Of a stretch of 64,000 nt of DNA, positions 8,421 to 17,076 are shown one piece after another; within the stretch, counting starts at the first letter, position 1; each line of letters opens with the position of its first letter. Position numbers and translations under genes: made by a program. The notes under the pieces are model-generated. The model did no database searches and was not told the origin of the DNA. It saw only the letters and a program-made list of their open reading frames with translations. The DNA comes from Streptomyces aureus (GTDB taxonomy: Bacteria > Actinomycetota > Actinomycetes > Streptomycetales > Streptomycetaceae), in assembly GCF_000725495.1 (NCBI RefSeq), contig NZ_JNZD01000002.1, positions 62,001 to 126,000 of the forward strand. The letters run 5' to 3'.

Positions 8421-8930
8421 ATGCTTGCGAAGGACATCCTCATCGACGGTTTCGGCCGCGTCCGGGAAGAGGTCCGTGCGGCCGTCGACGGGCTCACGCC
8501 GGACGAGCTCGTCGCCCGCCCCGGCGACCGCGCCAACTCGGCGGCCTGGCTGGTCTGGCACCTCACCCGGGTCCAGGACGACCACGTCGCCGACGCGGCC
8601 GGGACCGATCAGGTGTGGCTCACCGAGGACTGGGCGGAGCGCTTCGCGCTCGACCTGCCGCGCGGCGACACCGGGTACGGCCACACGTCCGCGCAGGTCG
8701 CCCAAGTCCGGGTGGACTCGGCCGACCTGCTGCTCGGCTACTACGACGCCGTCCACGAACGGACGCTGGCGTTCGTCCGCTCCCTGGCCGCCCACGACTT
8801 CGAACGCGTCGTGGACGAACGCTGGGACCCGCCGGTCACCCTCGGGGTGCGCCTGGTCAGCGTCCTGTCCGACGATCTCCAGCACGTCGGACAGGCCGCC
8901 TACGTCCGCGGACTGCTGCGGGCGGGGTAG
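8421..8930 (+). CDS. DinB-like / mycothiol-transferase fold protein
   Basis: A 169-residue protein with the four-helix DinB fold. The expected metal-binding histidines are present: His in WLVWHLTRVQDDHV (two) and His in SDDLQHVGQAAYVRG near the C-terminus. The segment NSAAWLVWHLTRV is typical of actinobacterial DinB/DUF664 proteins. Members are metal-dependent thiol transferases that use mycothiol or bacillithiol in detoxification; the substrate is not predictable. I chose the ATG at 8421 (MLAKDIL); an in-frame ATG at 8403 would add six residues that do not look part of the fold. Confidence 0.8.
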   Translation: MLAKDILIDGFGRVREEVRAAVDGLTPDELVARPGDRANSAAWLVWHLTRVQDDHVADAAGTDQVWLTEDWAERFALDLPRGDTGYGHTSAQVAQVRVDSADLLLGYYDAVHERTLAFVRSLAAHDFERVVDERWDPPVTLGVRLVSVLSDDLQHVGQAAYVRGLLRAG

Positions 8931-8940
8931 CGGGGCCGGG

Positions 8941-9055
8941 GCGCGGCGACCCGACCCGGACACCGTGACCCGACCCGGACGCCTCGGCCGGACCTGGACG
9001 CCTTGGCCGGACCCGGCCACCTCGGCCGGACTCGGCTGTCGACCCGGGCGGAGTC
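8941..9055. repeat. degenerate 19-20-bp tandem repeats
   Basis: Five to six imperfect units of about 19 bp of the type GCCGGACCCGGACGCCTCG fill most of the short gap between the DinB-like gene and the convergent adenosine deaminase gene. Unit boundaries are approximate. Confidence 0.5.
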
Positions 9056-9085
9056 GTCGCCCCGGACCCGGTTGTCGCGCTGGAC

Positions 9086-10150
9086 TCAGATGTCGTAGCC
9101 CGGGAGCACGACGTCCTCGATGAGGGCCTTGCGCTCGTCGAACGGGATGAAGGCGCTCTTGAGCGCGTTGACCGTCACGGTGCGCAGGTCCTCCAGGCCC
9201 CAGCCCGCCTCCTCGACGAGCAGCGTCATCTCCCGGGTCATCGTCGTGCCCGACACCAGGCGGTTGTCGGTGTTGAGGGTGACGCGGAAGCCCAGGTCGC
9301 GCAGGGCGGTGATGGGGTGCTCGGCGATGGAGGTGGCGGCGCCGGTCTGCAGGTTGGACGTCGGGCACATCTCCAGGGCGATGCGGCGGTCGCGGACCCA
9401 GCCCGCGAGACGGCCGAGCTTGCCGTCCACGATGTCCTCGGTGATGCGGACGCCGTGGCCGATGCGCTGGGCGCCGCAGACCTGGAGGGCCTGGTGGATG
9501 CTGGGCAGGCCGTGGGCCTCACCCGCGTGGATGGTGAACGGGACGCTCTCGCGGCGCAGGTGCTCGAAGGCGTCCAGGTGGTCGGCGGGCGGGAAGCCGT
9601 CCTCGGCGCCCGCGATGTCGAAGCCGACGACTCCGGCGTCGCGGAACGCCACCGCGAGGTCGGCGGTCTCACGGGTGCGGTCGAACATCCGCATGCCGCA
9701 CAGCAGGGTGCCGACGCGCACGGGGGTGCCGGCGGCGGCCGCCTTGGCCATACCGGCGGCGAGGCCCTCCTGCACGGCCTCGACGACCTCGGGCAGGGTC
9801 AGCCCGCCGTTGACCATGAGCTCGGGCGCGTACCGCACCTCGCCGTAGACGACGCCGTCCTCGGCGAGGTCGAGGACGTACTCCTCGGCCGTGCGCAGCA
9901 GGCCCTCGCGGGACTGCATCACGGCGAGGGTGTGCTCGAAGGTGGCGATGTAGCGGACCAGGTCGCCGGAGTTGGCGGCCTCGTAGTACCAGGCGGCCAG
10001 TTCCGTCGGGTCCGTGGTGGGCAGGGTGTGGCCCACGGTCTCCGCGAGCTCGACCAGGGTGGCCGGGCGGAGGCCGCCGTCGAGGTGGTCGTGCAGGACC
10101 GCCTTCGGCAGGCGGCGGATCGTGTCGGTGTCGATGCGGTTCGCGGTCAT
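9086..10150 (-). CDS. add: adenosine deaminase
   Basis: A 354-residue metal-dependent deaminase of the purine salvage pathway (adenosine to inosine). Zinc and catalytic motifs are in the standard order: [10 protein letters not shown] (family HxHLDG) near residue 20, IHAGEAHG with the catalytic Glu, [16 protein letters not shown], and TLNTDNR with the Asp ligand. The length is normal. The SxxDPxxF-type ending is replaced by [12 protein letters not shown], as in many actinobacterial enzymes. It stands alone, about 100 bp downstream of a separate VOC gene. Confidence 0.95.
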   Translation of the reverse strand: MTANRIDTDTIRRLPKAVLHDHLDGGLRPATLVELAETVGHTLPTTDPTELAAWYYEAANSGDLVRYIATFEHTLAVMQSREGLLRTAEEYVLDLAEDGVVYGEVRYAPELMVNGGLTLPEVVEAVQEGLAAGMAKAAAAGTPVRVGTLLCGMRMFDRTRETADLAVAFRDAGVVGFDIAGAEDGFPPADHLDAFEHLRRESVPFTIHAGEAHGLPSIHQALQVCGAQRIGHGVRITEDIVDGKLGRLAGWVRDRRIALEMCPTSNLQTGAATSIAEHPITALRDLGFRVTLNTDNRLVSGTTMTREMTLLVEEAGWGLEDLRTVTVNALKSAFIPFDERKALIEDVVLPGYDI

Positions 10151-10258
10151 GTGCGGTGTTCCTCGGCAGGTCGTGTCGGAGCGGATCGTGCGGGGAGCGC
10201 CGGGAGGCGGCGGAGCGTCTGTGCGGGCCCGTGTACGAGCGGGGTGCGGGAGTCCGGG

Positions 10259-10651
10259 TCAGCCCGCGGGCTGGAGCAGGTCCCAGCGGTTGCCGTACAG
10301 GTCCTGGAAGACGGCGACCGAGCCGTACGGCTCGTGGCGCGGCTCCTCCAGGAAGGTCACGCCCGCGGCGCTCATCCGGGCGTGGTCGCGGGCGAAGTCG
10401 TCGGTGTACAGGAAGAAGCCGACCCGTCCGCCGGTCTGGTCGCCGATCCGGCCGCGCTGCGCGTCGTCCTTGGCCCGGGCGAGCAGCAGCCCGGTTCCGC
10501 CGGCCTCCGTGCCCGGCTCGACGACGACCCAGCGGGAGCCGTCGGGCCTCGGGGTGTCCTCGACGAGGCGGAAGCCGAGGGCCTCGGTGTAGTGGCGGAC
10601 GGCCTCGTCGTAGTCGTCGACGACGAGGGTGACCAGGGCGATGCGTCTCAT
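10259..10651 (-). CDS. VOC (glyoxalase/bleomycin-resistance fold) protein
   Basis: A 130-residue vicinal-oxygen-chelate protein with two beta-alpha-beta-beta-beta halves: RRIALVTLVVDDYDEAVRHYTEALGF at the start and GVTFLEEPRHEPYGSVAVFQDLYGNRWDLLQP at the end, where the Glu/His metal positions of the fold normally lie. Substrate unknown. GGAGAGG precedes the ATG. A TACGT-AAA-ACGTA dyad immediately upstream suggests a dedicated repressor. Confidence 0.88.
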   Translation of the reverse strand: MRRIALVTLVVDDYDEAVRHYTEALGFRLVEDTPRPDGSRWVVVEPGTEAGGTGLLLARAKDDAQRGRIGDQTGGRVGFFLYTDDFARDHARMSAAGVTFLEEPRHEPYGSVAVFQDLYGNRWDLLQPAG

Positions 10652-10669
10652 CGGACCTCTCCAGGGTTA

Positions 10670-10682
10670 TACGTAAAACGTA
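10670..10682. promoter_or_regulatory. TACGT-N3-ACGTA inverted repeat upstream of the VOC gene
   Basis: A perfect 5+5 dyad with an AAA spacer, 19 bp before the VOC start codon and overlapping its likely promoter. It is a good candidate operator for a TetR- or ArsR-type repressor that is not encoded nearby. Confidence 0.5.
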
Positions 10683-10867
10683 GGGTACGACATCCCGCCG
10701 AATGGTTCGGTTCGGCGGTGCGGACCCCTCGCGCGCGAACACCCGAACGAGCACGGCCCCCGCTCCCCACCACCCCTTCACCCGCCCGGGGGTATCGCGT
10801 CTCCCCCTGCAGGCTCCGCGGGAACGATCCCGAAGGACCGGTACGAAAACGCGTCCGGATCTCGATC

Positions 10868-10885
10868 GTCTACAGTGGTGTAGAC
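10868..10885. promoter_or_regulatory. BlaI/MecI/CopY-like operator before the PAP2 gene
   Basis: GTCTACA-GTGG-TGTAGAC is a perfect 7+7 dyad with the TACA...TGTA core used by BlaI/MecI/CopY winged-helix repressors. Its left half contains TACAGT, which could serve as a -10 box, so a bound repressor would block the promoter directly. No blaI or blaR gene is in the window. Confidence 0.6.
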
Positions 10886-10959
10886 GTTGACGCCGATGCA
10901 GTCGTGGCGCGCGGTGGGATGCCCTGTCGCGCGCTCGCCTGCCCGGAAAGGGGCCATCC

Positions 10960-11022
10960 ATGTCCGCCGCCCTGGGCACCGCACCCGCACGCGAGGCCCA
11001 CGCCGGGCCGGGCCGGCCGTGA
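10960..11022 (+). CDS. short upstream ORF overlapping the PAP2 start (putative leader peptide)
   Basis: An ATG preceded by the purine-rich GGAAAGGGG opens a 20-codon frame (MSAALGTAPA... ending GPGRP). Its TGA at 11020-11022 overlaps the GTG start of the PAP2 gene in the sequence GTGA. This is the classic layout for translational coupling. The PAP2 GTG itself has no good ribosome-binding site. Whether the peptide has a role of its own cannot be told. Confidence 0.4.
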   Translation: MSAALGTAPAREAHAGPGRP

Positions 11023-11747
11023 AGCGCCGGGGCCCCGGCGGCCTAGCGGCGTGGGCCGCGCTGGGCTGTCTGGTCGCCTTCGCCGTGCTCGCGCTGGTCG
11101 TGACCCGCGACGGGGGCGCTCCCCTGCCCGGCGACCGGAGGCTCGCCTCCTGGTCGCTCACGCACCGCCCGGACGTGGCGCTGGCCCTGGCCCGGGGAGT
11201 GACGTACACGGGCACGGGACTCGTCCCGTACGCGCTGGCCGTGGTGGCCGGACTGCTGCTCGGACGGACCGTGGGGCAGCGGGTGCGTGCGGTCGCCCTG
11301 TGCGTCTGCGCCTTGGCCGCCGCCCAGTCCTTGCGGTTCGCGGTGATGTCCCTGATCGCCCGCCCCCGGCCGCCCGTGGCGAACTGGGCCACCCATGCCT
11401 CGGGATGGTCGTTCCCGTCGGGTCACACCACGACCTCCGCCGTGGCCGCCGGTCTGCTGATCTTCGCGGTGCTGACCCGCGCACCGCAGTCCCGGAGGAC
11501 CCTCGCCGCGCTCCTCGGCGTCTGGGCCGTCCTCGTCGGACTGTCCCGCGTCTATCTGGGCGTCCACTGGTTCACCGACGTCGTGGGCGGCTGGCTGTTC
11601 GCCCTCTGCTGGCTGAGCCTGCTGCTGTTCGTCCTGGCCCGCTTCTTCCCCGGCACCCGCGCCGCCATGGCGACACCGCGTCCCGGCCGCGGACCCGCGC
11701 CGGCCGAGGCCGACACCCAGCGCGTCCCGCGAGGCCCCGGCCGATAG
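11019..11747 (+). CDS. PAP2-family membrane phosphatase
   Basis: A 242-residue integral membrane phosphatase of the type-2 phosphatidic acid phosphatase family. The three signature motifs are visible: ARPRPP (motif 1), PSGHTTTS (motif 2) and SRVYLGVHWFTDVVGG (motif 3, with catalytic His). There are about six membrane helices and a disordered C-terminal tail. Likely substrates are lipid phosphates or undecaprenyl pyrophosphate. The frame is open to 10887, but the GTG at 11019 gives the expected short basic N-terminus before the first helix and overlaps the stop of a short upstream ORF. A BlaI-like operator lies 130 bp upstream, which points to induction by cell-wall stress. Confidence 0.88.
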   Translation: MKRRGPGGLAAWAALGCLVAFAVLALVVTRDGGAPLPGDRRLASWSLTHRPDVALALARGVTYTGTGLVPYALAVVAGLLLGRTVGQRVRAVALCVCALAAAQSLRFAVMSLIARPRPPVANWATHASGWSFPSGHTTTSAVAAGLLIFAVLTRAPQSRRTLAALLGVWAVLVGLSRVYLGVHWFTDVVGGWLFALCWLSLLLFVLARFFPGTRAAMATPRPGRGPAPAEADTQRVPRGPGR

Positions 11748-11916
11748 GTGCGGCTGCGTCGCGGATTCCCTTGCCCCGCCACCACAAGGAAAGGTCCGTG
11801 AAGAGGCTGCGCGGGTGACTGGCCGGGTGACGGGATCCGCCACCACCCCGAGGCCTGTTCGGACGGCTTGGCGAGCGCTCCCGCCCCGGTCGACTTCGCT
11901 CCTTGGCCGGAGTCGT

Positions 11917-12687
11917 CTAAGGGAGGGAGAACGTGGCGCCCGGGGACGCGTAGGCCACTGGGCCTGTGAAGCGGGTTGAGGCTCGGGTCACGGCTTGGTG
12001 GGGTGTCAGGGGGCGGCCGACGTGCGTGACGATCAGGCGGCCCGCAGCGGACGCGGCGGCTGTGGCACCGCACTCCTCGGGTGTGTGGTGCACCTGTTCC
12101 TCGCCCGCCGGCGCCTCCGCGCTCTCGGCCTCGCACAGCAGCACGTCGCATCCCCGCGCCAGTTCGGTGAGGCTCGGGCACGGTGCCGTGTCACCGGAGT
12201 ACACCAGTGACCCGGTCGCCGCATCGACGCGGACGGCGAAGGCCGGGATGCCGTGTGCCACCGCCCTGCTGGTCAGCCGGAGCGATCCGACGTCGGCCTG
12301 ATGCCCGTCGTACAGCTCGGTGACCGCGAAGGCCGACTCGATCGGGCTGCGCGCCGGGGTGTTGGTCAGGAAGCCGGCCAGCCGGTCGGCGGTTCCGGGC
12401 GGAGCGTAGAGCGGGATCGGCGCCGCGAGGCCGATGTCCGCGTACAGGAGGCCGTAGTACGCGGTGAGCAGGTCCGCGCTGTGATCGGCGTGCAGGTGCG
12501 AGATCCAGATCGCGTCGAGCCGGTCCAGCCGTACATGGCGCTGGAGCGGGCCGAGCGTACCGCTGCCGGCGTCCACCCAGACGTGGGTGTCCCCGCTCGA
12601 CACCAGATATCCGGAGCACGGATTCTCGGCACTGGGATACGGCGTCGCGGAACCGAGGACCGTGAGACGGAGAGACGCGTCGCTCAT
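11917..12687 (-). CDS. MBL-fold metallo-hydrolase (RNase Z-like)
   Basis: A 256-residue metallo-beta-lactamase-fold protein. It begins LRLTVLGSATPYPSAENPCSGYLV, the RNase Z/phosphodiesterase type of start. Metal motifs follow in order: HLHADHSAD, VAHGIPAFAVRV, YSGDTAPCPSL, and a terminal His in THVGRPL. The substrate may be an RNA, cyclic nucleotide or lactone. TACGAT lies exactly 6 nt before the ATG at 12687, which suggests a leaderless start there rather than the GTG at 12705. Confidence 0.88.
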   Translation of the reverse strand: MSDASLRLTVLGSATPYPSAENPCSGYLVSSGDTHVWVDAGSGTLGPLQRHVRLDRLDAIWISHLHADHSADLLTAYYGLLYADIGLAAPIPLYAPPGTADRLAGFLTNTPARSPIESAFAVTELYDGHQADVGSLRLTSRAVAHGIPAFAVRVDAATGSLVYSGDTAPCPSLTELARGCDVLLCEAESAEAPAGEEQVHHTPEECGATAAASAAGRLIVTHVGRPLTPHQAVTRASTRFTGPVAYASPGATFSLP

Positions 12688-12749
12688 CCCGGGATCGTAG
12701 AGCACTCATGATCCGCTCCGGGGCCGCGTCCGCCCCGCCCGGCCCGCAC

Positions 12750-12769
12750 TGCCTGCCTGCCTGCCTGCC
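12750..12769. repeat. TGCC x5 simple repeat
   Basis: Five perfect TGCC tetranucleotides lie one base beyond the stop codon of the unknown gene read leftward from 13379. Slippage here could change the length of the 3' spacer but would not alter a protein. Confidence 0.9.
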
Positions 12770-12770
12770 T

Positions 12771-13379
12771 TCAGTCGACGCCCGGCGGACATCCGTGGAT
12801 GCCCTTGCCCACGACCTCCTCGTCCCGGATCTCGAGCGGGCAGATTCCCCAGTCCCGGGCGATGGCCATGACCTCCTGTTCGTTCGGCATGGCGGCGTGC
12901 CAGTCGTCCCACTGGGCCTCGCTCCAGTCCTTCCGGCACTCCTCGAGACCCCTTTGCCCGACGCCCAGCCGGAGTTCGATCCCGGTGGGCTCGCCGAGGC
13001 GCATCGGTACGTCACCGGTCATGCCGTCGTAGCAGTAGGCCCGGACGACGCGGCCCGCCTCCACGCGCGCCCAGGCGTGGTGCTCGCCGATGCGATCGGT
13101 GCAGAAATACTGGAAGTCGCCGAGCTGCCGGCCCAGCGAACCGAGCCAGTCCAGGACGGCAGGGCTGTCGTTGTCGTTGCCGGGGCCGAGGTGGACCCGG
13201 CCGTGGGCGAAGGTCCAGCCGTCCACCGGGGACGCAACGAACACACCCCGCCGGTACGCCGTTTCCGTCCCCGACTCCCAGTCCATGGCCACCCGCCCGG
13301 TCAGCCCGAGCGCATCGGCGACAACACCGTCGCTCGCGCCCGGAACGGCCAGCCAGGACGTCTTGTACCCCATACCCAT
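12771..13379 (-). CDS. unknown protein, about 200 residues
   Basis: A 202-residue soluble protein that I do not recognise. Its N-terminus MGMGYKTSWLAVPGASDGVVADALGL and the segment ETAYRRGVFVASPVDGWTFAHGRV look like a family of actinobacterial proteins of unknown role that carry a Trp/Phe-rich beta core. The C-terminal part is acidic and contains WSEAQWDDWHAAMPNEQEVMAIARDWGICP. The start is set by GGGGAG five bases before the ATG at 13379. It may work with the adjacent transglutaminase-like gene, 110 bp upstream on the same strand. Confidence 0.75.
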   Translation of the reverse strand: MGMGYKTSWLAVPGASDGVVADALGLTGRVAMDWESGTETAYRRGVFVASPVDGWTFAHGRVHLGPGNDNDSPAVLDWLGSLGRQLGDFQYFCTDRIGEHHAWARVEAGRVVRAYCYDGMTGDVPMRLGEPTGIELRLGVGQRGLEECRKDWSEAQWDDWHAAMPNEQEVMAIARDWGICPLEIRDEEVVGKGIHGCPPGVD

Positions 13380-13489
13380 GGCGCTCCCCTGCCTCCGTCG
13401 ATGAGGGGATCCTGCCGCACGGCACTGACATCGCCCGCCGCTCCGGGCGCCTAACTGCCCTGCCCCGATGCGCCCTTGAGCCCGTCGCC

Positions 13490-14281
13490 CTAGAATCCGG
13501 CGGCGCGCCGGCCCAGGACGGGCTCGGCCAGGAGTCTCGCGGGGGCGCACAGGGTCTGGCCGTACCGGGCGAAGAGCTCGTCCCGGGAGTCGAAGCGCCC
13601 GAGATCCGTGAGCAGGTACGCCGAGAGATCGCACGAACCGTCCGACGCGGGGCAGGCCGTGGCCCCGTCCCAGTCGACGCTCGTCCGGGACAGCGCCTCG
13701 AAGAGGGTCTCCGGACCCGCGTTCGTGAACCCGCCGCCGGTCCGTCCACGTGGCTCGGAGGCTTCGTCGAAGAGCTCGGACACCGGCAGCCAGGGTGCCG
13801 TGGCGTGATCGTCCTCCGAGAGGCCCTCGATGCGGAACTCAGGCCAGGCCAGCACCACTTGGTCGGGCACGAGCCACTTCAGCCGAGGGAAGCGCGGGTA
13901 CCAGAAGGTGCCGTCGACGACCAGGCCGCGCACGCGCGAGGGAATGCCCCACGCCCGGGCGACCGCTTCCAGTACGGCGATCCGCTGGCTGCAGGAGCCG
14001 CGGCCGCGCCGCAGGACCTGGGACACCGGTCGCGCCTCCTCCACCGAGTACACGGGGCGGACCTCCGCGGAGATCCACCGGTGTGCGCGGCGGAGGGCCG
14101 CAACCGTCGCCGCGGGCCCCTCCCCCGTCCGCGGCGCCGGGCCGATGCTCCGCACGGCGGACCGGACCCGCGGATGCCCGAGATCGAGAATCCGCGTCGG
14201 CGCCGTTCCCCCGCGGGCGCCGCGGTCGCCGGCCACGGCCTGCCTGGCCCGCCCGCACGGCGTCAGCAGCGTACTCACCAT
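13490..14281 (-). CDS. transglutaminase-like protein
   Basis: A 263-residue protein with a transglutaminase-like core: helix RRAHRWISAEVRPVYS, then GRGSCSQRIAVLEAVARAWGIPSRVRGLVVDG, where Cys is the expected nucleophile, and the strand FWYPRFPRLKWLVPDQVVLAWPEF that would normally carry the His (the last strand reads HATAPWLP). Such bacterial proteins act as cysteine proteases or amidases, or are inactive binders. The expected His-Asp pair is not clearly placed, so activity is uncertain. GGGAGGG before the ATG at 14281 supports this start over the TTG at 14341. A TTGAAC-AC-GTTCAA palindrome lies 47 bp upstream. Confidence 0.72.
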   Translation of the reverse strand: MVSTLLTPCGRARQAVAGDRGARGGTAPTRILDLGHPRVRSAVRSIGPAPRTGEGPAATVAALRRAHRWISAEVRPVYSVEEARPVSQVLRRGRGSCSQRIAVLEAVARAWGIPSRVRGLVVDGTFWYPRFPRLKWLVPDQVVLAWPEFRIEGLSEDDHATAPWLPVSELFDEASEPRGRTGGGFTNAGPETLFEALSRTSVDWDGATACPASDGSCDLSAYLLTDLGRFDSRDELFARYGQTLCAPARLLAEPVLGRRAAGF

Positions 14282-14327
14282 GGCCGGCCCCCTCCCACCC
14301 CGATCGAGGTCCAGCCTCCCAGATTTT

Positions 14328-14341
14328 TTGAACACGTTCAA
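14328..14341. promoter_or_regulatory. TTGAAC-AC-GTTCAA palindrome, candidate operator
   Basis: A perfect 6+6 dyad with a 2-bp centre located 47 bp before the transglutaminase-like gene and preceded by a T-run. Its form fits TetR- or GntR-type repressors. No such regulator gene is adjacent. Confidence 0.5.
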
Positions 14342-14446
14342 GTGGGGTGGGGGCCTGCACGGCGCACCGGTTCGGCAGCGGCCGAGCGGTCGTCCCTCAG
14401 CCGGTGCCGAACCGGCGTCGAACCGGTGAGCCGTCTCGTCGCGGTC

Positions 14447-15814
14447 CTACGGATACACGTACGTGTTCAGGGTGTTCACCGCGGACGCGGGGTTGCCGAG
14501 GTCGTAGCGGTCCACGGCCAGGTAGTTGGGCTTCTTGCGGGCCGCGGGCTCGCAGAACCGGCGGGCGCGGTCCGCGAGTTTGGTGTTGTCCGTGCCGACG
14601 GTCCCGGAGATCGTGGCGTCACGGAAGTGGTTCATGACGAAGAGCGGCCGGAACCCCGGCTCGGTGCGGGTGAGCGGCACGTTCGTGTCCGCGCCGTACC
14701 AGCGGCTGTAGCAGGACCAGTCGGAGGAGCCGAGGCCCGAACCCATGGACCAGTAGTTCTCGACCGTCCACTCGCGCTGGTACATGACCCCGAAGCTGTC
14801 CCGGGTCAGTCCGGCGGACTCGTCGGACGCGCGGCTGTGGTCGGTGAAGATGAGCAGGCGCTGTCCGGCGGCGGTCAGGTCGGCGAGCTTGGGCCAGCCG
14901 TGCTCGCGCACGCCGGTCCGGTCGGGGCGGTAGAGGACGTCGGACAGGCCGTTCACCCGGGCGAGTTCGGAGCGCAGGACGCCCGGGTCGACGTAGTCCT
15001 CGAGGAACACGGTGACGAACTGGTCGGGGTGCTGCTTGAGGAAGTCGACCATGCGCTGGAGATCGACCCAGAGCGCGACCGGCCTGCTGACGAGCGTGCA
15101 GCTGTCGTGGCAGAGGATCGCGCCGTCGGGCGTCTGGTGCAGGTCGAGCATGAAGCCCCGTACACCGTCGGCGAGTTGCTGGTTGATGCCACGGTTCTGA
15201 TTCGGGAAGAAGTTGACGAAGGGCGGGGCGAATCCGCCGTCCACACCGTTCGCGTAGGCGTTGTGCGCGGTGAGGAACGTGACCTGGTCCAGGGTGCGCT
15301 GGTCCTGGGCCGGCATCGGCAGCGTCGCGGGCGTGACGGGGGTCAGGTACCAGGACGCGAGATTGCCCGACGAGCCGATCGCCAGCTGCGCCGGGTAGTT
15401 GGAGCCCCCGGCCTTGTCCGTCACCGTCAAGTACCGCTCGGCGCCCGGGACCTTGAGCCGGTACTGGTCGCTGCCGTTGGAGTTCACCTCCCAGGCGGCG
15501 TCCGGGCTCGTGCAGGCGACGGTCCTGGCCTGGTCGCCGGAGCGGCCCAGACAGCTGCCCGCGGTGTCGGCGCTCTCGAGTACGTACGAGGAACCGCTCG
15601 GGCGCAGGGTCCACTGCTGGTGGTCCTCGTTGCCCTTGGGGTTGTGCTGGAGGACGGCGCCCGAACTGTCCGCGGCGTTCAGTCCCGTGACGGCACTCTG
15701 GACGAAGTAGGCTCCCGCGGCGGGGACTTCGGCGGCCCGGGCGGGCGCGGGGACGGCGAAGACGGTTCCCAGTACGGCGGTGGCGGCGAGCAGGGAGCGT
15801 CGGCTCGGTCTCAT
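14447..15814 (-). CDS. secreted PI-PLC X-domain protein with N-terminal beta-trefoil-like part
   Basis: A 455-residue exported protein. Residues 1-28 are a signal peptide (MRPSRRSLLAATAVLG... ending ARA-AE). Residues about 30-165 resemble a ricin-B-type beta-trefoil (HQQWTLRPSGSSYVLES, GSCLGRSG). The rest is a phosphatidylinositol-phospholipase-C-like X domain: FLTAHNAYAN with the first catalytic His, ADGVRGFMLDLHQTPDGAILCHDSC with the second, and a C-terminal FVMNHFRDATI. It probably acts on phosphodiesters at the cell surface or outside. GGAAGGG lies 10 nt before the ATG. The frame is open further upstream, but the signal peptide fixes the start. Confidence 0.87.
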   Translation of the reverse strand: MRPSRRSLLAATAVLGTVFAVPAPARAAEVPAAGAYFVQSAVTGLNAADSSGAVLQHNPKGNEDHQQWTLRPSGSSYVLESADTAGSCLGRSGDQARTVACTSPDAAWEVNSNGSDQYRLKVPGAERYLTVTDKAGGSNYPAQLAIGSSGNLASWYLTPVTPATLPMPAQDQRTLDQVTFLTAHNAYANGVDGGFAPPFVNFFPNQNRGINQQLADGVRGFMLDLHQTPDGAILCHDSCTLVSRPVALWVDLQRMVDFLKQHPDQFVTVFLEDYVDPGVLRSELARVNGLSDVLYRPDRTGVREHGWPKLADLTAAGQRLLIFTDHSRASDESAGLTRDSFGVMYQREWTVENYWSMGSGLGSSDWSCYSRWYGADTNVPLTRTEPGFRPLFVMNHFRDATISGTVGTDNTKLADRARRFCEPAARKKPNYLAVDRYDLGNPASAVNTLNTYVYP

Positions 15815-16006
15815 GGCACGTGATCCCTTCCTGTGGGGAGCATGAGCATGCCATGCAGGGGGCCGGACGCGAGGCGTCACCGGGGCATCGACCGCACGGA
15901 TCGCGTCAATCGCCGTGGGCGCATCGTTCACACCCGGCGCCACCCGGGCGCACCGTGGTCCCGCTGTCGCCGGGACCGAGGGCCGCCGTCGGCCCGGAGG
16001 ACGGGA

Positions 16007-16840
16007 TCAGGCTCCGCCCGGCCGTGTACCAGGGTGCTCGACGCGGGTGACGAACGCGGCGAGGTCGGCGACGACCCGTTCGGGCTGTTCCCAGTGGACG
16101 CAGTGGCCGGTCCCGGGGTAGGCGAGGAAGTCCGCGCCGTGGACGGCGTCCAGGATGGTCTGCTGGTCCTCGCGGGGCAGGAACTCGTCCTGTTCACCCC
16201 AGACGACGAGCGTGGGCACGAGGATGCCCCCGAGGGTCGCGCGGAGGTCGGTGTCGAGGAGGCCGCGCAGGGTGTCCTTCCAGACCTGGGCGGGAACCTT
16301 GAGGTTCTCCTCCACCATCGTCTCGACGAAGCCGCGGGCGATCGGGCGGGCCACCGTCTCGGCCAGGAAGTCCTCGACGAACGCCCGGGGCACCGGATCG
16401 GACAGGGCTTCCACGGTCTTCGCCGTCTCGGTCACCGACGGCTTGTCCGCGAGCGTGCCGGGGACGCCGAGCAGTACCAGCCCCGCGATGCGGTCGGGGT
16501 GGCTGCCGGCGACGATCCGCGCCGGCACTCCGCCGCTGGAGGCCCCGACCAGGAAGGCCCGGGGGATGTCGACCGCGTCCAGGAAGGCCACCACGTCGGC
16601 GGCGAAGTCGTCGGGGGTGTACCCCTGCGGGGGCCGGCCGGCGTCGCCGTGTCCGCGCTGCGTGGGCGCGTAGCCGTGCAGCGACGCCGGCAGGCGCCGC
16701 AGCAGGGGCTCGAACGACCACCAGGAGTCGGCCAGGCCGTGCACGAAGACGACCGGTGTACCGCTGGGGTAACCGGCTTCGGCGTACGGCAGGACGAGCC
16801 CCTCCCGCACCTGCGCGGACTTCAGGGAGATCACGGTCAC
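16007..16840 (-). CDS. alpha/beta hydrolase
   Basis: A 277-residue alpha/beta-hydrolase-fold enzyme: oxyanion segment VVFVHGLADSWWSFEPLL, nucleophile elbow VGASSGG with the catalytic Ser near residue 97, Asp region VVWGEQDEFLP and catalytic His in GTGHCVHWEQP. It is probably an esterase or haloperoxidase-like hydrolase; no substrate is evident. The frame runs far upstream, but GGAGG with a 9-nt spacer precedes the GTG at 16840 (VTVISLKSAQVREG), which I take as the start. It is divergent from the TPP-riboswitch permease gene. Confidence 0.87.
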   Translation of the reverse strand: MTVISLKSAQVREGLVLPYAEAGYPSGTPVVFVHGLADSWWSFEPLLRRLPASLHGYAPTQRGHGDAGRPPQGYTPDDFAADVVAFLDAVDIPRAFLVGASSGGVPARIVAGSHPDRIAGLVLLGVPGTLADKPSVTETAKTVEALSDPVPRAFVEDFLAETVARPIARGFVETMVEENLKVPAQVWKDTLRGLLDTDLRATLGGILVPTLVVWGEQDEFLPREDQQTILDAVHGADFLAYPGTGHCVHWEQPERVVADLAAFVTRVEHPGTRPGGA

Positions 16841-17076
16841 GGCACCCTGCCTCCTTCCGCCCGGCCGCCGGATCCGGGAACCCGGGGGCGGAGAGCGAGC
16901 GGCGATCCCTTCCGACAGTACCGAGGGGCGGCACGCGCCGCGCTGCGAAGCGGCAGGGCCGGGCCGTTCGCGTGAACCGGGGCGCCCGCGCCGCGCACCG
17001 GGGCTGAGCACGGGTTCCGTCGGCGGGACCCCCTCCCGCGCGGTCCCCGGGAGCGGTTAGGGTGTCCGTCGTACCG

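Noticed and set aside
10702..10890. Small plus-strand frame of 62 codons before the PAP2 gene
   Set aside because: No ribosome-binding site, no domain, and it runs through the BlaI-like operator.
16841..17076. N-terminal extension of the alpha/beta hydrolase and of the permease
   Set aside because: The GGAGG-GTG at 16840 and the riboswitch ribosome-binding site fix shorter starts; the extensions would be translated riboswitch or low-complexity sequence.
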